This document shows positions 1-8,998 of a stretch of DNA of 64,000 bases, piece after piece. Both the position numbers and the translations under genes were made by a program. The notes beneath the pieces were generated by a model. It was not told the DNA's origin, did no database searches, and was given only the letters and a program-made list of their open reading frames with translations. Position 1 is the stretch's first letter. Each line of letters opens with the position of its first letter. Source of the DNA: Alloyangia pacifica (lineage in GTDB: Bacteria > Pseudomonadota > Alphaproteobacteria > Rhodobacterales > Rhodobacteraceae); the NCBI RefSeq assembly GCF_003111685.1, contig NZ_CP022189.1, forward strand, positions 884,001 to 948,000. Direction: 5' to 3'.

Positions 1-930
1 CTCGATCGCGGCCACGCCCACACGGGCGGTCAGCGCGCCGTTCACCAGCCCCTCGCCGAAGCGGCGCGAGAGCTTGCCGAGGAGGCCGCCGCCGAGCACC
101 GGCTCAAGCATGTCGTCCCCAACCGCCACGGCACCCGTAGCGACCAGATGCGACATGACCGCCCGCGTCAGTCGCCAGCTGCCCAAGGTGCCTGAGCGCC
201 CGCCGTAGATCTCAGCAATGCGGCGGATCATCCGCAGGTTGGAGGAAAGCGCCGCAACCACGTCGGCCAGGGCCAGCGGCACCAGCGCGGTCACCGTCGC
301 CACCTGCCGGGCCGAGGCCTCGACCTCGCGCCGTGCGGCGGCGTCGAGCGGCGCCAGCAGCTCGTTTTCGGCAAGCCCGATCAGCCCCGAGGCATCGAAA
401 ACCTCGGCGCCGCGCTCCTTCAGCCGCTCGCGGCCCCAGCGCGTGTCCTCGCGCCCGGCGTAGAGGTTCGAGAGCTGGTCGACCACCTTGCGCGCGGCCT
501 TGAGGTCATCGGAAGCCAACGCCGCATCGGCGGCCCGGTGCAGCGCATCGACCTTGGCCAGCCGCGACATGGCGGCAAGCTCCTTGACCACGATTGCCAG
601 TCCGACCAGCACCACCAGCCCCATCAGGACCGAGACCGCGAGCCCAAGCAGCGGCACCGAGGCGATGAGGTCCATGGCAAAGCGCCAGGCAGCGATGGAG
701 ATCAGCGCCGAAACCAGCGCGCCCGCGAGCGCCCAGAACCAGCGCGCCAGCTTGGACGGCTGCCGCGCGGCCAGCGCCGCGGCGGTGGTCATCGCCTGTC
801 CCTGCGGGCCGGGCAAATCCGGCTCGGGCACCGGCGGTGCTTCGGAGGGGCTCAGAGGCGGCTGTTGCTCGTCGAGGTCGAAAAGGATCGGGCCTTGCTT
901 GCGCGGGCCTTCGGGCGGGAGATCGCTCAT
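1..930 (-). CDS. TIGR01620 / YcjF-like DUF697 membrane protein (partial, runs off left edge)
   Basis: About 310 residues are visible; the C terminus lies beyond base 1. After a Pro/Glu-rich N-terminal 45 residues there are two hydrophobic helices (about residues 64-80 and 90-115), the usual anchor of the YcjF/TIGR01620 family, followed by a soluble helical region with the DUF697-like stretch (LGSWRLTRAVMSHLVATGA). The ATG at 930 overlaps the upstream GNAT stop as ATGA, so the two are probably translationally coupled. It is the third gene of a ycjX-GNAT-ycjF operon. In Escherichia coli ycjF sits beside ycjX near the phage-shock genes, so an envelope-stress role is plausible but inferred. The family match rests on topology and neighbourhood. 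Confidence 0.85.
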   Translation of the reverse strand, partial: MSDLPPEGPRKQGPILFDLDEQQPPLSPSEAPPVPEPDLPGPQGQAMTTAAALAARQPSKLARWFWALAGALVSALISIAAWRFAMDLIASVPLLGLAVSVLMGLVVLVGLAIVVKELAAMSRLAKVDALHRAADAALASDDLKAARKVVDQLSNLYAGREDTRWGRERLKERGAEVFDASGLIGLAENELLAPLDAAARREVEASARQVATVTALVPLALADVVAALSSNLRMIRRIAEIYGGRSGTLGSWRLTRAVMSHLVATGAVAVGDDMLEPVLGGGLLGKLSRRFGEGLVNGALTARVGVAAIE

Positions 931-1397
931 CCGCGGGCCTCCATGCTGCGGGTGGCGGGCGCCTCCCAGACGTAGAAAAGATCGGGCAGGCCTTCCTCGT
1001 TGGCCGAGCCGTCGCCACGCCGGGTCACGGCAAAGCCCGCGCGCTCGTAGAAGCGCTGGGCGCGGTCGTTGGCGAGGAAGGTCCAGAGTTCCAGCCGCTG
1101 CGCGGCGCGCTGGGCGTCGTGCAGGAGGGTCCGGCCGATGCCGCGACCCTGGGCGTCGGGCGTGACGAAAAGTGCGTGCACGTAAGAGCCCTCGCGCGCG
1201 AGGAATCCCAGCAACGCGCCGCCACGGGTTTCGGCCACGGTAACCCAGCCGCGCTCGATCATCGTGCCGGCGTGGGCGATATCCTCGGCGCCGCTGTGCA
1301 GCGCGGGCTTCCAGGCATGCGCGGCAACCGCATCGGTGATCATCGCGCCGAGGCTGCCGGCGTCGGTGGGGCGGGCGGGGCGCAGCAGAGGGCTCAC
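927..1397 (-). CDS. GNAT-family N-acetyltransferase
   Basis: A 156-residue protein with the GNAT fold. The acetyl-CoA pyrophosphate loop is visible as DAQGRGIGRTLL (motif A), preceded by the beta strand AYVHALFV-type segment (GSYVHALFVTP) and followed by the C-terminal RFYERAGFAVTRRG strand-turn typical of the family. The start is GTG at 1397, overlapping the ycjX stop (GTGA), and the stop overlaps the next gene by four bases, so the gene is the middle member of a tightly coupled three-gene operon. The acyl acceptor cannot be read from sequence. In this lineage the gene habitually separates ycjX from the TIGR01620 gene (family knowledge), but a functional link is unproven. Confidence 0.9.
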   Translation of the reverse strand: MSPLLRPARPTDAGSLGAMITDAVAAHAWKPALHSGAEDIAHAGTMIERGWVTVAETRGGALLGFLAREGSYVHALFVTPDAQGRGIGRTLLHDAQRAAQRLELWTFLANDRAQRFYERAGFAVTRRGDGSANEEGLPDLFYVWEAPATRSMEARG

Positions 1398-2821
1398 AGC
1401 CTGTCCCCCACGAGGAATTGCGCCGCCCGGTCGAGGCGGATGTGCGGCGGGCCCTCGCCGGGTTTCAGCGTCAGCGGGGCAGGGGCGAAGCGCATGATCT
1501 CGTAATCGGCGTCGAGCCAGCCGGTCGCCCCCTCGCGCGCCGGGGTCAGCAGATGCGCCGGATCCTCGGGCAGCGCACCGGGGTAGAAGGCGGCCTGCCG
1601 CCCGCGTGTGCCGTCGGGGTTGAGAAGCGTGCCGCGCACGCAGTCGAGCTCGCTGCCATTGTGCGGCAAGGTCTGCTCGACGGTGGCGCGCAGCGCGGCG
1701 ATGGACATGGCCGCGGTCTCGGCCCCGGCAAAGCGTGCGCGGTCGCGCGCCTCGCGGGTCAGCGCTTCCATGATGGCGGTCAGCCGCGGGTGCTGGCTGT
1801 GGTGCAGGTGGTCGGCCTTGGTCGCCGAAAAGAGGATTTTCTCGACCCGCCGCCCGCGCAGGAGCTGCGTCAGCCAGGCGTTGGAGCCGGGGCGGAAGGC
1901 CTTGAGAATCCCCGCCATGGTGCGCCGCAGGTCGTCCAGCGCCGGCGGGCCGGCATGGATCGCGCCAAGCGCATCCACCAGCACGATCTGCCGGTCGATG
2001 CGCGAGAAATGATCGCGGAAGAAGGGCTTCACGATCTGGGCCTTGTAGGCTTCGAAGCGCCGCTCCATCTCGCGCCAGAGGCCCCGGCGTGCGGGGCTGT
2101 CCGGCTTCGGCATCGGCGCGAAGGTCAGCGCCGGGCTGCCGGCCCTCTCGCCGGGCAGCAGGAAGCGCCCCGGCGTGCAGTCGGAAAACCCCGCCTCGCG
2201 CGCCACGTGCAGCGCCGAGGTGAAGGCCTCAGCGAGCGCCTTGGCCTTGGGTTCGGAGAAGTCCTCGTTGGGATCGACCTCGCCGAGCAGCTCCAGGAAG
2301 GGCTCGGAGCCGGGGCGCTGCGGAAGGCGCTTGAGGGTCTCCTCGGTCCACTGCTCGAAGCTCTGCTCCAGCAGGCCGAGATCGAGCAGCCACTCGCCCG
2401 GGTAGTCGACGATGTCGAGATGGATCGTCCGCGGCCCCTGCAGCCCGGCGAGCAGCCCTGTCGGGCGCACCTTGAGCGAGAGCCGCAGCTCCGAGACCGC
2501 GCGGGTGCTGTCGGGCCAGCGCGGTGCGCGCGCGGTCAGAGCAGAGAGGTGGCTCTCGTAGTCGAAGCGCGCCACGGTGTCGTCGGGCTGCGGCTGAAGG
2601 TAGGCGGTGAGGATGCGCGATTCCGCCTCGGCGGCGAGCTGCGGCATCCGCCCGCGGTCGAGCAGGTTGGCGACCAGCGAGGTGATGAACACCGTCTTGC
2701 CGGCGCGCGACAGCCCGGTCACGCCGATGCGCACGACCGGCTCGAAGAAGGTTTCCGACAGCGTGTCGGTGACGTTGCCGACCCCGCGGGTGAGCGTGTC
2801 GGCGATGGTTCCGATGACCAA
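1394..2821 (-). CDS. ycjX: YcjX-family GTPase-like protein
   Basis: I place the start at TTG 2821, giving 475 residues, close to the roughly 465 of E. coli YcjX; a GAGGGA ribosome site lies seven bases upstream. The frame stays open further upstream but that part looks non-coding. The Walker A motif GLSRAGKT is at residues 36-43, right after a short N-terminal helix, and the conserved [12 protein letters not shown] segment follows. YcjX proteins are stress-associated P-loop NTPases of unclear cellular job. First gene of the operon with GNAT and TIGR01620 downstream, each overlapping by four bases. The truA gene is divergent, about 200 bp away. Confidence 0.92.
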   Translation of the reverse strand: MVIGTIADTLTRGVGNVTDTLSETFFEPVVRIGVTGLSRAGKTVFITSLVANLLDRGRMPQLAAEAESRILTAYLQPQPDDTVARFDYESHLSALTARAPRWPDSTRAVSELRLSLKVRPTGLLAGLQGPRTIHLDIVDYPGEWLLDLGLLEQSFEQWTEETLKRLPQRPGSEPFLELLGEVDPNEDFSEPKAKALAEAFTSALHVAREAGFSDCTPGRFLLPGERAGSPALTFAPMPKPDSPARRGLWREMERRFEAYKAQIVKPFFRDHFSRIDRQIVLVDALGAIHAGPPALDDLRRTMAGILKAFRPGSNAWLTQLLRGRRVEKILFSATKADHLHHSQHPRLTAIMEALTREARDRARFAGAETAAMSIAALRATVEQTLPHNGSELDCVRGTLLNPDGTRGRQAAFYPGALPEDPAHLLTPAREGATGWLDADYEIMRFAPAPLTLKPGEGPPHIRLDRAAQFLVGDRL

Positions 2822-2938
2822 GGTGGCGTCCCTCGTTCTGCGTTTCCCTAGAGATAGAGGCGCGGGGGGCGGGATGCCAGTGCCTCGGGGCCGGGTTGCG
2901 GGCAGGGCGCGGCCCCTCTCCGCCTGCGGCGACTCCAT

Positions 2939-2952
2939 CCCGGGATATTTGG
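2939..2952. repeat. Intergenic repeat motif CCCGGGATATTTGG
   Basis: The motif CCCGGGATATTTGG with following CCAAGAAG lies between ycjX and truA. Its inverse, in slightly altered form (CCAAGATATCCCGGG), recurs at 5211-5225 after argD. Both lie in gaps next to gene ends. Such CCAAATATCCCGGG elements are frequent between genes in Roseobacter-type genomes; their role is not known to me. Confidence 0.5.
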
Positions 2953-3020
2953 ACCAAGAAGAATGCGCCGGGTCGCGGCGGGGATTGATGGGCGCGCGGC
3001 GGCGCGCTAAGGGGCTGGCC

Positions 3021-3791
3021 ATGCCCAGATACGCGCTTTTGGTGGAATATGACGGCGGGCCCTTCGCGGGGTGGCAGCGTCAGGCGGATCAGCCCTCGGT
3101 GCAGGGGGCGATCGAGGCTGCGCTGGCGAAGCTCGAGAGCCGCGAGCACACCATCGCCGCCGCCGGGCGCACCGACGCGGGCGTGCACGCCCGCGGGCAG
3201 GTGGCGCATTGCGACATGCAAAAGGACTGGGATCCGTTCCGCCTTGGCGAGGCGCTGAACTTCCACCTCAAACCAGCGCCCGTGGCGATCCGCGCCTGCG
3301 CCGCCGTCGCGGACGACTGGCACGCGCGCTTCTCGGCAACGGAGCGGCGTTACCTCTTCCGGGTGCTTGTGCGCCGCGCGCCCGCGACGCTGGAAACGGG
3401 GCAGGTCTGGCGGGTGATGAACAAGCTGTCGCTCGAGGCGATGCGCGAGGGCGCGGCGCATCTCATCGGTCTGCACGACTTCACCACCTTCCGCTCGACG
3501 ATGTGCCAGGCCGCCTCGCCAGTGAAAACGCTGGACGAGTGCCGGATCGAGCAGGTCGAGACCGGCGCGGGCACCGAGTTCCATTTCCACCTGCGCGCCC
3601 GAAGCTTCCTGCACAATCAGGTGCGCTCGATCGTCGGCACGCTGGAGCGGGTCGGCGCGGGCAGCTGGGCACCTTCCGACGTCAGGGACGCGCTCGGCGC
3701 TGCCGACCGCGCCGCCTGCGGGCCGGTCTGCCCGCCGGATGGGCTCTACCTGATGGGGGTCGGTTACCCGGACGACCCGTTTGCGGGCTGA
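3021..3791 (+). CDS. truA: tRNA pseudouridine(38-40) synthase TruA
   Basis: A 256-residue enzyme that isomerises uridine to pseudouridine at positions 38-40 in the anticodon arm of many tRNAs. The start ATG ([12 protein letters not shown]) has AAGGGG upstream; a longer open frame continues leftward but is not protein-like. The catalytic aspartate sits in the signature [12 protein letters not shown], and the later motifs [16 protein letters not shown] and the C-terminal [13 protein letters not shown] block are all present. Full length for the family. Transcribed alone and divergently from ycjX. Confidence 0.97.
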   Translation: MPRYALLVEYDGGPFAGWQRQADQPSVQGAIEAALAKLESREHTIAAAGRTDAGVHARGQVAHCDMQKDWDPFRLGEALNFHLKPAPVAIRACAAVADDWHARFSATERRYLFRVLVRRAPATLETGQVWRVMNKLSLEAMREGAAHLIGLHDFTTFRSTMCQAASPVKTLDECRIEQVETGAGTEFHFHLRARSFLHNQVRSIVGTLERVGAGSWAPSDVRDALGAADRAACGPVCPPDGLYLMGVGYPDDPFAG

Positions 3792-3996
3792 TCCGCGCAA
3801 GGCGCTTGATTTACGCGGGGAAACCCGGCAAGAGCCTGCACATGACGCAAGCGATCCGAATCCGACGAGCCTGAGCTCCTCCCGCCGTGCCCAATCCGGG
3901 CGCGTGCCGTCGTTTGTCCGTCAGACACTCCCTTGAAAACTTGACTTGGCCCCGGGCCCTTGGCACCAATCGGGCCTCATTGCAGAGGAAGCCCCT

Positions 3997-5187
3997 ATGA
4001 TCCCCTCCGTCCTGCCGACCTATTCGCGCGCGCCGCTTCACTTCGTGAAGGGCGAAGGCTGCTGGCTGATCGAGGAGGACGGACGACGCTTTCTCGATCT
4101 CGGCAGCGGCATCGCAGTGAACGCGCTCGGCCACGCCCACCCCGCGCTGGTGGCGGCCTTGACCGAGCAGGCGGGCAAGCTCTGGCACGTGTCGAACCTC
4201 TACGAGATCCCGCAACAGCAGGCGCTGGCCGACAAGCTCGTGGCCGCCACTTTCGCGGACACGGTGTTCTTCACCAACTCCGGCACCGAGGCCTGCGAGC
4301 TCGCCGTGAAGATGGCGCGCAAGTACTGGTACGAAAAGGGGCAGCCCGAGAAGACCGACATCATCGCCTTCACCGGCTCGTTCCATGGCCGCTCTTCGGC
4401 GGGCATCGCGGCGGCGGGCTCCGAGAAGATGGTCAAGGGGTTCGGCCCGATCCTGCCCGGCTTCAAGCATCTGCCCTTTGGCGACATGGACGCGCTGGAG
4501 GCGGCCATCGATGCGCAGACCGGCGCCATCCTCATCGAACCGATCCAGGGCGAGGGCGGTATCCGTCCGCTGCCGGATGATCAGCTGAAAGCGCTGCGCA
4601 AGCTGTGCGACGACAAGGACATCCTGCTGATCCTCGACGAGGTGCAATGCGGCATGGGCCGGACCGGGCGTCTCTTCGCGCATGAGTTCGCCGGCATCAC
4701 GCCCGACATCATGATGGTCGCCAAGGGCATCGGCGGCGGCTTCCCGCTCGGCGCGGTGCTGGCCACCGAGGAGGCCGCTTCCGGCATGACCGTCGGCACC
4801 CACGGCTCGACCTATGGCGGCAACCCGCTGGGGTGCGCCGTCGGCGGCGCGGTGATGGACGTGCTGACCGAGGACGGATTCCTCGATGAGGTGGGCCGCA
4901 AGGCCGGACTGCTGAACCAGAAGCTCGAGGGCCTCGTCGCGGCGCATCCGCAGATCTTCGAGGAGGTGCGCGGCCAGGGGCTGATGATTGGCCTCAAGAC
5001 AAAGGTCGCCCCGGCGGACTTCGTCAAGGCCGGCTACGACAAGCTGGTGATCACCGTGCCCGCTGCGGACAATGTCGTGCGCCTTCTGCCGGCGCTCACC
5101 ATCACCGAGGAAGAGATCGCCGAGGCCGTAGACCGTCTCGACGCCACCGCCACCGCTCTGGAGGTTGCCGCCCAGGTGACCGCCTGA
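3997..5187 (+). CDS. argD: Acetylornithine/aspartate aminotransferase family (ArgD)
   Basis: 396 residues, class III PLP aminotransferase. It converts N-acetylglutamate semialdehyde to N-acetylornithine in arginine synthesis. The start is ATG 3997 with GAGGAA seven bases before it. The PLP lysine lies in MMVAKGIGGGFPLGAV, with the upstream LILDEVQCGMGRTG strand (PLP-binding Asp) and the substrate-site motif TNSGTEACELAVKMARK. argF follows 104 bp downstream on the same strand, supporting an arginine operon. Some family members also work as succinyldiaminopimelate or GABA-type aminotransferases, so side activity is possible. Confidence 0.95.
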   Translation: MIPSVLPTYSRAPLHFVKGEGCWLIEEDGRRFLDLGSGIAVNALGHAHPALVAALTEQAGKLWHVSNLYEIPQQQALADKLVAATFADTVFFTNSGTEACELAVKMARKYWYEKGQPEKTDIIAFTGSFHGRSSAGIAAAGSEKMVKGFGPILPGFKHLPFGDMDALEAAIDAQTGAILIEPIQGEGGIRPLPDDQLKALRKLCDDKDILLILDEVQCGMGRTGRLFAHEFAGITPDIMMVAKGIGGGFPLGAVLATEEAASGMTVGTHGSTYGGNPLGCAVGGAVMDVLTEDGFLDEVGRKAGLLNQKLEGLVAAHPQIFEEVRGQGLMIGLKTKVAPADFVKAGYDKLVITVPAADNVVRLLPALTITEEEIAEAVDRLDATATALEVAAQVTA

Positions 5188-5210
5188 GGACTGCCTGAGT
5201 TTCTTCTAGG

Positions 5211-5262
5211 CCAAGATATCCCGGGGGAGTTCGCGCGCCGCGCGGACGGGGGCAGCGCCCCC
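5211..5262. repeat. Intergenic repeat with GGGGGC-AGC-GCCCCC hairpin between argD and argF
   Basis: CCAAGATATCCCGGG (5211-5225) is a near-inverse of the motif at 2939-2952. It is followed by a perfect hairpin with six-base arms (5248-5253 and 5257-5262) and an AGC loop. There is no T-run, so it is more likely an intergenic repeat or mRNA-stabilising hairpin than a strong terminator. Confidence 0.5.
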
Positions 5263-5291
5263 AACCCCGGCCCAACAAAAAGACCCGACAG

Positions 5292-6218
5292 ATGAACCAT
5301 TTTCTCGACATTCACAAAACCGACCCGGCGGACCTGCGGGGGATCATCGACAGCGCCAAGGCAATCAAGGACAGCCGCAACGGCCGCCCCAAGGCCATGG
5401 CCGATGACGAGACCCCGCTCGACGGTCGCATGGTGGCGCTGATCTTCGAGAAGCCCTCGACCCGAACCCGCGTCTCCTTCGATGTCGGTGTGCGCCAGCT
5501 GGGCGGGCAGACCATGGTGCTCTCGGGCAACGACATGCAGCTCGGCCATGGCGAGACCATCGCCGACACCGCCCGGGTGCTGTCGCGCTTCGTCGACATG
5601 ATCATGATCCGCACCTTCGACGAGGCAGTGCTGACCGAGATGGCCGAGTTTGCGACGGTGCCGGTGATCAACGGTCTCACGGACCGCACCCACCCCTGCC
5701 AGATCATGGCCGACATCCTCACCTTCGAGGAGCACCGCGGCCCGATCAAGGGCAAGAAAGTGGTCTGGTGCGGCGACGGCAACAATGTCTGCTCGTCCTT
5801 CCTGCATGCCGCCGGGCGCTTCGGCTTCGATCTGACCTTCACCGGCCCGGTGCAGCTCGATCCCGAGATGGAGTTCGTCGGCCTTGCCCGCAACGAGGGC
5901 GCCAGCATCACCATCGAGCGCGACCCCTTCAAGGCGGTCGAGGGCGCCGACCTGATCGTGGCCGACACCTGGGTGTCGATGCATGACGCGCAGAGCGCCA
6001 AGGAACGGCGCCACAACATGCTGCGCCCCTACCAGGTGAACGAGAAGCTGATGGAGGCCGCGGGCAAGGACGCGCTCTTCATGCACTGCCTGCCGGCGCA
6101 CCGCGGCGAGGAAGTCACCTCGGAGGTGATGGACGGGCCGCAGTCGGTGATCTGGGACGAGGCGGAGAACCGTCTGCACGCGCAGAAGGCGATCATGCGC
6201 TGGTGCCTCGGCGCGTGA
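5292..6218 (+). CDS. argF: Ornithine carbamoyltransferase
   Basis: 308 residues. Joins ornithine and carbamoyl phosphate to give citrulline. The carbamoyl-phosphate motif is [11 protein letters not shown], the next block is [13 protein letters not shown], and the ornithine-binding loop with catalytic cysteine is [13 protein letters not shown]. The length is typical. It follows argD directly and completes a two-gene arginine module. No clear ribosome site precedes ATG 5292, though the N-terminal [16 protein letters not shown] is the usual family start. Confidence 0.97.
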   Translation: MNHFLDIHKTDPADLRGIIDSAKAIKDSRNGRPKAMADDETPLDGRMVALIFEKPSTRTRVSFDVGVRQLGGQTMVLSGNDMQLGHGETIADTARVLSRFVDMIMIRTFDEAVLTEMAEFATVPVINGLTDRTHPCQIMADILTFEEHRGPIKGKKVVWCGDGNNVCSSFLHAAGRFGFDLTFTGPVQLDPEMEFVGLARNEGASITIERDPFKAVEGADLIVADTWVSMHDAQSAKERRHNMLRPYQVNEKLMEAAGKDALFMHCLPAHRGEEVTSEVMDGPQSVIWDEAENRLHAQKAIMRWCLGA

Positions 6219-6448
6219 TGCGTTGCGCGCGGGGAGGGGGCTCTGCCCCTGCCCGCCTGAGGCCGGTCTCGCCCGGCGTATTCTGAAAGAGAGGAAGCCG
6301 GGCGGCAGCGCCCGGTTTCCAGGGTCTTGGGACACGCTATTCCCAAGCACGGGGGACGCACAGTGCATGTGCATCGCGGACCCGTATCGGCGGCTTGCCC
6401 GGGGCTCTGGTATCGCTATCTTCCGCAGCAGAAGCACAGGAGGCTGGC

Positions 6449-7849
6449 ATGGCAGACCCGCGGATCGGCATTTACGGATTGGGCACGATGGGGGCGGCGC
6501 TGGCGCTCAACATGGCCGACAAGGGCATCGACATCGCCGTGTCGAACCGCAGCGATGCGCCTATCGCGGAGTTCATGACCCGCGCCGCGCCCTTCGCGGC
6601 GCATGTGACCGCTCTAGACACGCTGGAAGAGCTGATCGCCGCGTTGCCAAGACCGCGGCTCTTGCTGGCGATGATCCCCTCGACGGGGCCGATGGATGAA
6701 TTTCTCGCGCAGGTGGTCCCGCTGCTCGCGACAGGCGACACGGTGATCGACGCCGGCAATGCCGATTTCCACGCCACCCGCGCCCGCAGCGCCCAACTCG
6801 CCGAGCACGGGCTGCATTTCGTCGGCCTCGGCGTGTCGGGCGGCGAAGAGGGCGCGCGGCATGGGCCCTCGATGATGTTCGGCGGGTCCGAGGAGAGCTG
6901 GGCCGGGCTGCAGCCGATCCTGTCGAAGATCGCCGCGCAGTTCGATGGTGCCCCCTGTGCCGACCGCATGGGGCCGGACGGGGCGGGGCACTTCGTAAAG
7001 ACGGTGCATAACGGCATCGAATATGCCGACATGCAGATGATCGCCGAGGTCTACGACCTGCTGCGCCATGGTGCGGGCCTGTCGCCCGCCGAGGTCGGCG
7101 CGCAGTTCGGGCGCTGGAACGATGGCCCGCTGGAGAGCTACCTCTTCGAAATCACCGGCACCGTGCTCTCCTACGACGACCCGCTGGGACAGGGGCCGAT
7201 GGTGGATACCATCCTCGACAGGGCGGGGCAGAAGGGCACCGGCCGCTGGACCGCCATCGAGGCGGTGCAACTCGGCCAGTCGGCGACGATGATCGAGGGG
7301 GCCGTCGCGGCGCGGGCCTGGTCCGCCGAGAAGGACCTGCGCGAGGTCGCGGGCGCGGCGTTCGGCTCGGATCGGGCCAGATTTGCGCCGGACCTCGAAG
7401 AGCTGGAGGCGGCGCTGCTGGCGGCGCGCATCCTCGAATACGCGCAGGGCTTCCGCATCCTCGCAGCCGCCTCTGCCGAATACGGATGGCAGCTCGACTT
7501 TGCCCGCATCGCCGAGATCTGGCGCGCCGGCTGCATTATCCGGGCGCGGCTCCTGGACGACATCTCTGCCGCCTTCCGCGAGACTCCGCCCGAGGGGCAA
7601 CTCTTCCTCGCGCCGCGCTTTGCGCCGGTGCTCGAGGCGGGCATCCCGGCGTTGCGGCGGCTGGTCTCGGGGGCGATCGCGGCGGGCTATCCGCTGCCGG
7701 TGCTCGGCTCGGCGCTGGCGTTCTGGGACACGCTGCGCCAGCCACGTGGCACGGCGGCGCTGATCCAGGCGCAACGGGATTTCTTCGGCCGCCACGGCTT
7801 TGACCGGGTGGATGGCAAGGAGGCGCACCACGGTCCCTGGTGGAACTGA
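6449..7849 (+). CDS. gnd: 6-phosphogluconate dehydrogenase, decarboxylating
   Basis: 466 residues, the standard length. Oxidises and decarboxylates 6-phosphogluconate to ribulose 5-phosphate in the pentose phosphate pathway. The Rossmann motif is GIYGLGTMGAALALNMA; the substrate-site block GLGVSGGEEGARHGPS and the catalytic lysine/asparagine helix HFVKTVHNGIEYADMQ follow; KGTGRWTAIEAV and the C-terminal AQRDFFGRHGFDR tail complete the fold. AGGAGG stands eight bases before ATG 6449. It looks monocistronic. Confidence 0.94.
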   Translation: MADPRIGIYGLGTMGAALALNMADKGIDIAVSNRSDAPIAEFMTRAAPFAAHVTALDTLEELIAALPRPRLLLAMIPSTGPMDEFLAQVVPLLATGDTVIDAGNADFHATRARSAQLAEHGLHFVGLGVSGGEEGARHGPSMMFGGSEESWAGLQPILSKIAAQFDGAPCADRMGPDGAGHFVKTVHNGIEYADMQMIAEVYDLLRHGAGLSPAEVGAQFGRWNDGPLESYLFEITGTVLSYDDPLGQGPMVDTILDRAGQKGTGRWTAIEAVQLGQSATMIEGAVAARAWSAEKDLREVAGAAFGSDRARFAPDLEELEAALLAARILEYAQGFRILAAASAEYGWQLDFARIAEIWRAGCIIRARLLDDISAAFRETPPEGQLFLAPRFAPVLEAGIPALRRLVSGAIAAGYPLPVLGSALAFWDTLRQPRGTAALIQAQRDFFGRHGFDRVDGKEAHHGPWWN

Positions 7850-8062
7850 CCTCGCTCCGGCGCAGGCCGTTTTCCGGTTCGCGTCTGGCCGATCCATCCC
7901 TCCGGTCTATCTGACCGCTGTAGGCGAGCCACGGTCCCGTGCCGGTTTTGTGGTGGAGCGCGACCGATGCCTTGAATTGGTCGGACAAGCCGCGCAGCAT
8001 CCGCGAAGGCGGGATCGCGGCGCCGCGCGGACCGCAGGATGACCTAACATGAGGAAAAGACC

Positions 8063-8485
8063 ATGCATTTGCCCATCCTGTCCCGGCTGACCGGCGCTCC
8101 GGCGGTCATCGCCCTCGGCCCGCTCCTCATCGCCGCCTGCACCCATTCCGCGCCGCCGCAGAGTTCCGGCCCGACCGGCGGGGGCGGGATGTCGGCAGAA
8201 GTCACCGAACTTGCCATCGCCTGCCGTCACGACGAGGCGCTCGCCGCGCTCGACCAGCTTGATGCGGCGATGGGCGGCAGCACCAGCGCTTCGGAGCTGC
8301 AGAGGGTCGTGGTGCTGCGCAACGCCCGGGACACGATGGGCGCCGCACGTGTCCTGCGCGAGCGCAACGCCCGCGACGATGTCACCGCCGACGAGGCGGT
8401 CAATTCCGGCACCGCGGTGGAGAACGAGCTGGAGATGATCCGCTCGGAGCGCGCAGCGCGCACCGGCAGCCGCACCTGCGGGTGA
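8063..8485 (+). CDS. Small lipoprotein, function unknown
   Basis: 140 residues with a signal sequence ending in a lipobox (LLIAAC at about residues 24-29), so the mature protein is probably lipid-anchored through the cysteine. The mature part has a Gly/Pro-rich linker, then a helical segment that looks like one or two tetratricopeptide-type helices (CRHDEALAALDQLDAAMG). A GAGGAAAAG ribosome site precedes ATG 8063. I do not recognise a named family. The 210-bp gap before it shows no other gene. Confidence 0.7.
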   Translation: MHLPILSRLTGAPAVIALGPLLIAACTHSAPPQSSGPTGGGGMSAEVTELAIACRHDEALAALDQLDAAMGGSTSASELQRVVVLRNARDTMGAARVLRERNARDDVTADEAVNSGTAVENELEMIRSERAARTGSRTCG

Positions 8486-8620
8486 TCCCCGTCCGCTGAC
8501 ACGCTTCCGGTCGCCGCACCGAGCTTGGACTGTGGTAACATTCTACCCGGGAGGATGCGGGCCGGATCGGCCTGCGTGGTGCAGAGGACGACCCGCGAGT
8601 CCTACCCGGGAGGACTCGGT

Positions 8621-8950
8621 ATGCCGACATTCATAGTGACGGGGTGCTACACGGCGGCGGCTCTCAAGGGTATGATCGCCAATCCCAGCGACCGCGAAGA
8701 GGGCGCGCGCTCGGTGGTCGAGGCGGGCGGCGGCAAGATGCTGTCCTTCTATGCCACGACCGGCCCGACCGACTGGATGGTGATCGCGGAGGTTTCCGAC
8801 GTACATGACCTGCTGGCCAGCCTCATGGGGGTCGGAGCCTCGGGCATGGTGAGCAACATCCAGACCGTCCGGGCCTTTTCGGCGCAAGAGCTGATGGAGA
8901 TGCAGAAGAAAGCGGGCAAGGCGGCGCAGGCCTACAAGTCACCTGCCTGA
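8621..8950 (+). CDS. GYD domain-containing protein
   Basis: 109 residues from ATG 8621, which has GGGAGGA seven bases upstream. The family signatures are the N-terminal FIVTGCYT strand, the EAGGGKMLSFYATTGPTDWMVIAE core and the RAFSAQELMEM C-terminal strand. GYD proteins are small ferredoxin-like-fold proteins of unknown function. A stable hairpin follows the stop. The open frame upstream of 8621 is not protein-like. Confidence 0.85.
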   Translation: MPTFIVTGCYTAAALKGMIANPSDREEGARSVVEAGGGKMLSFYATTGPTDWMVIAEVSDVHDLLASLMGVGASGMVSNIQTVRAFSAQELMEMQKKAGKAAQAYKSPA

Positions 8951-8958
8951 GCAAGGCC

Positions 8959-8979
8959 GGGGCGGCGCTGCGCCGCCCC
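8959..8979. terminator. GC hairpin between convergent GYD and FAD-oxidase genes
   Basis: GGGGCGGCG (8959-8967), loop CTG, CGCCGCCCC (8971-8979). It sits between two convergent genes, 9 bases after the GYD stop. No T-run follows on either strand, so it is a weak rho-independent candidate. Confidence 0.5.
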
Positions 8980-8998
8980 GCCGGACGGGACGCATGCG

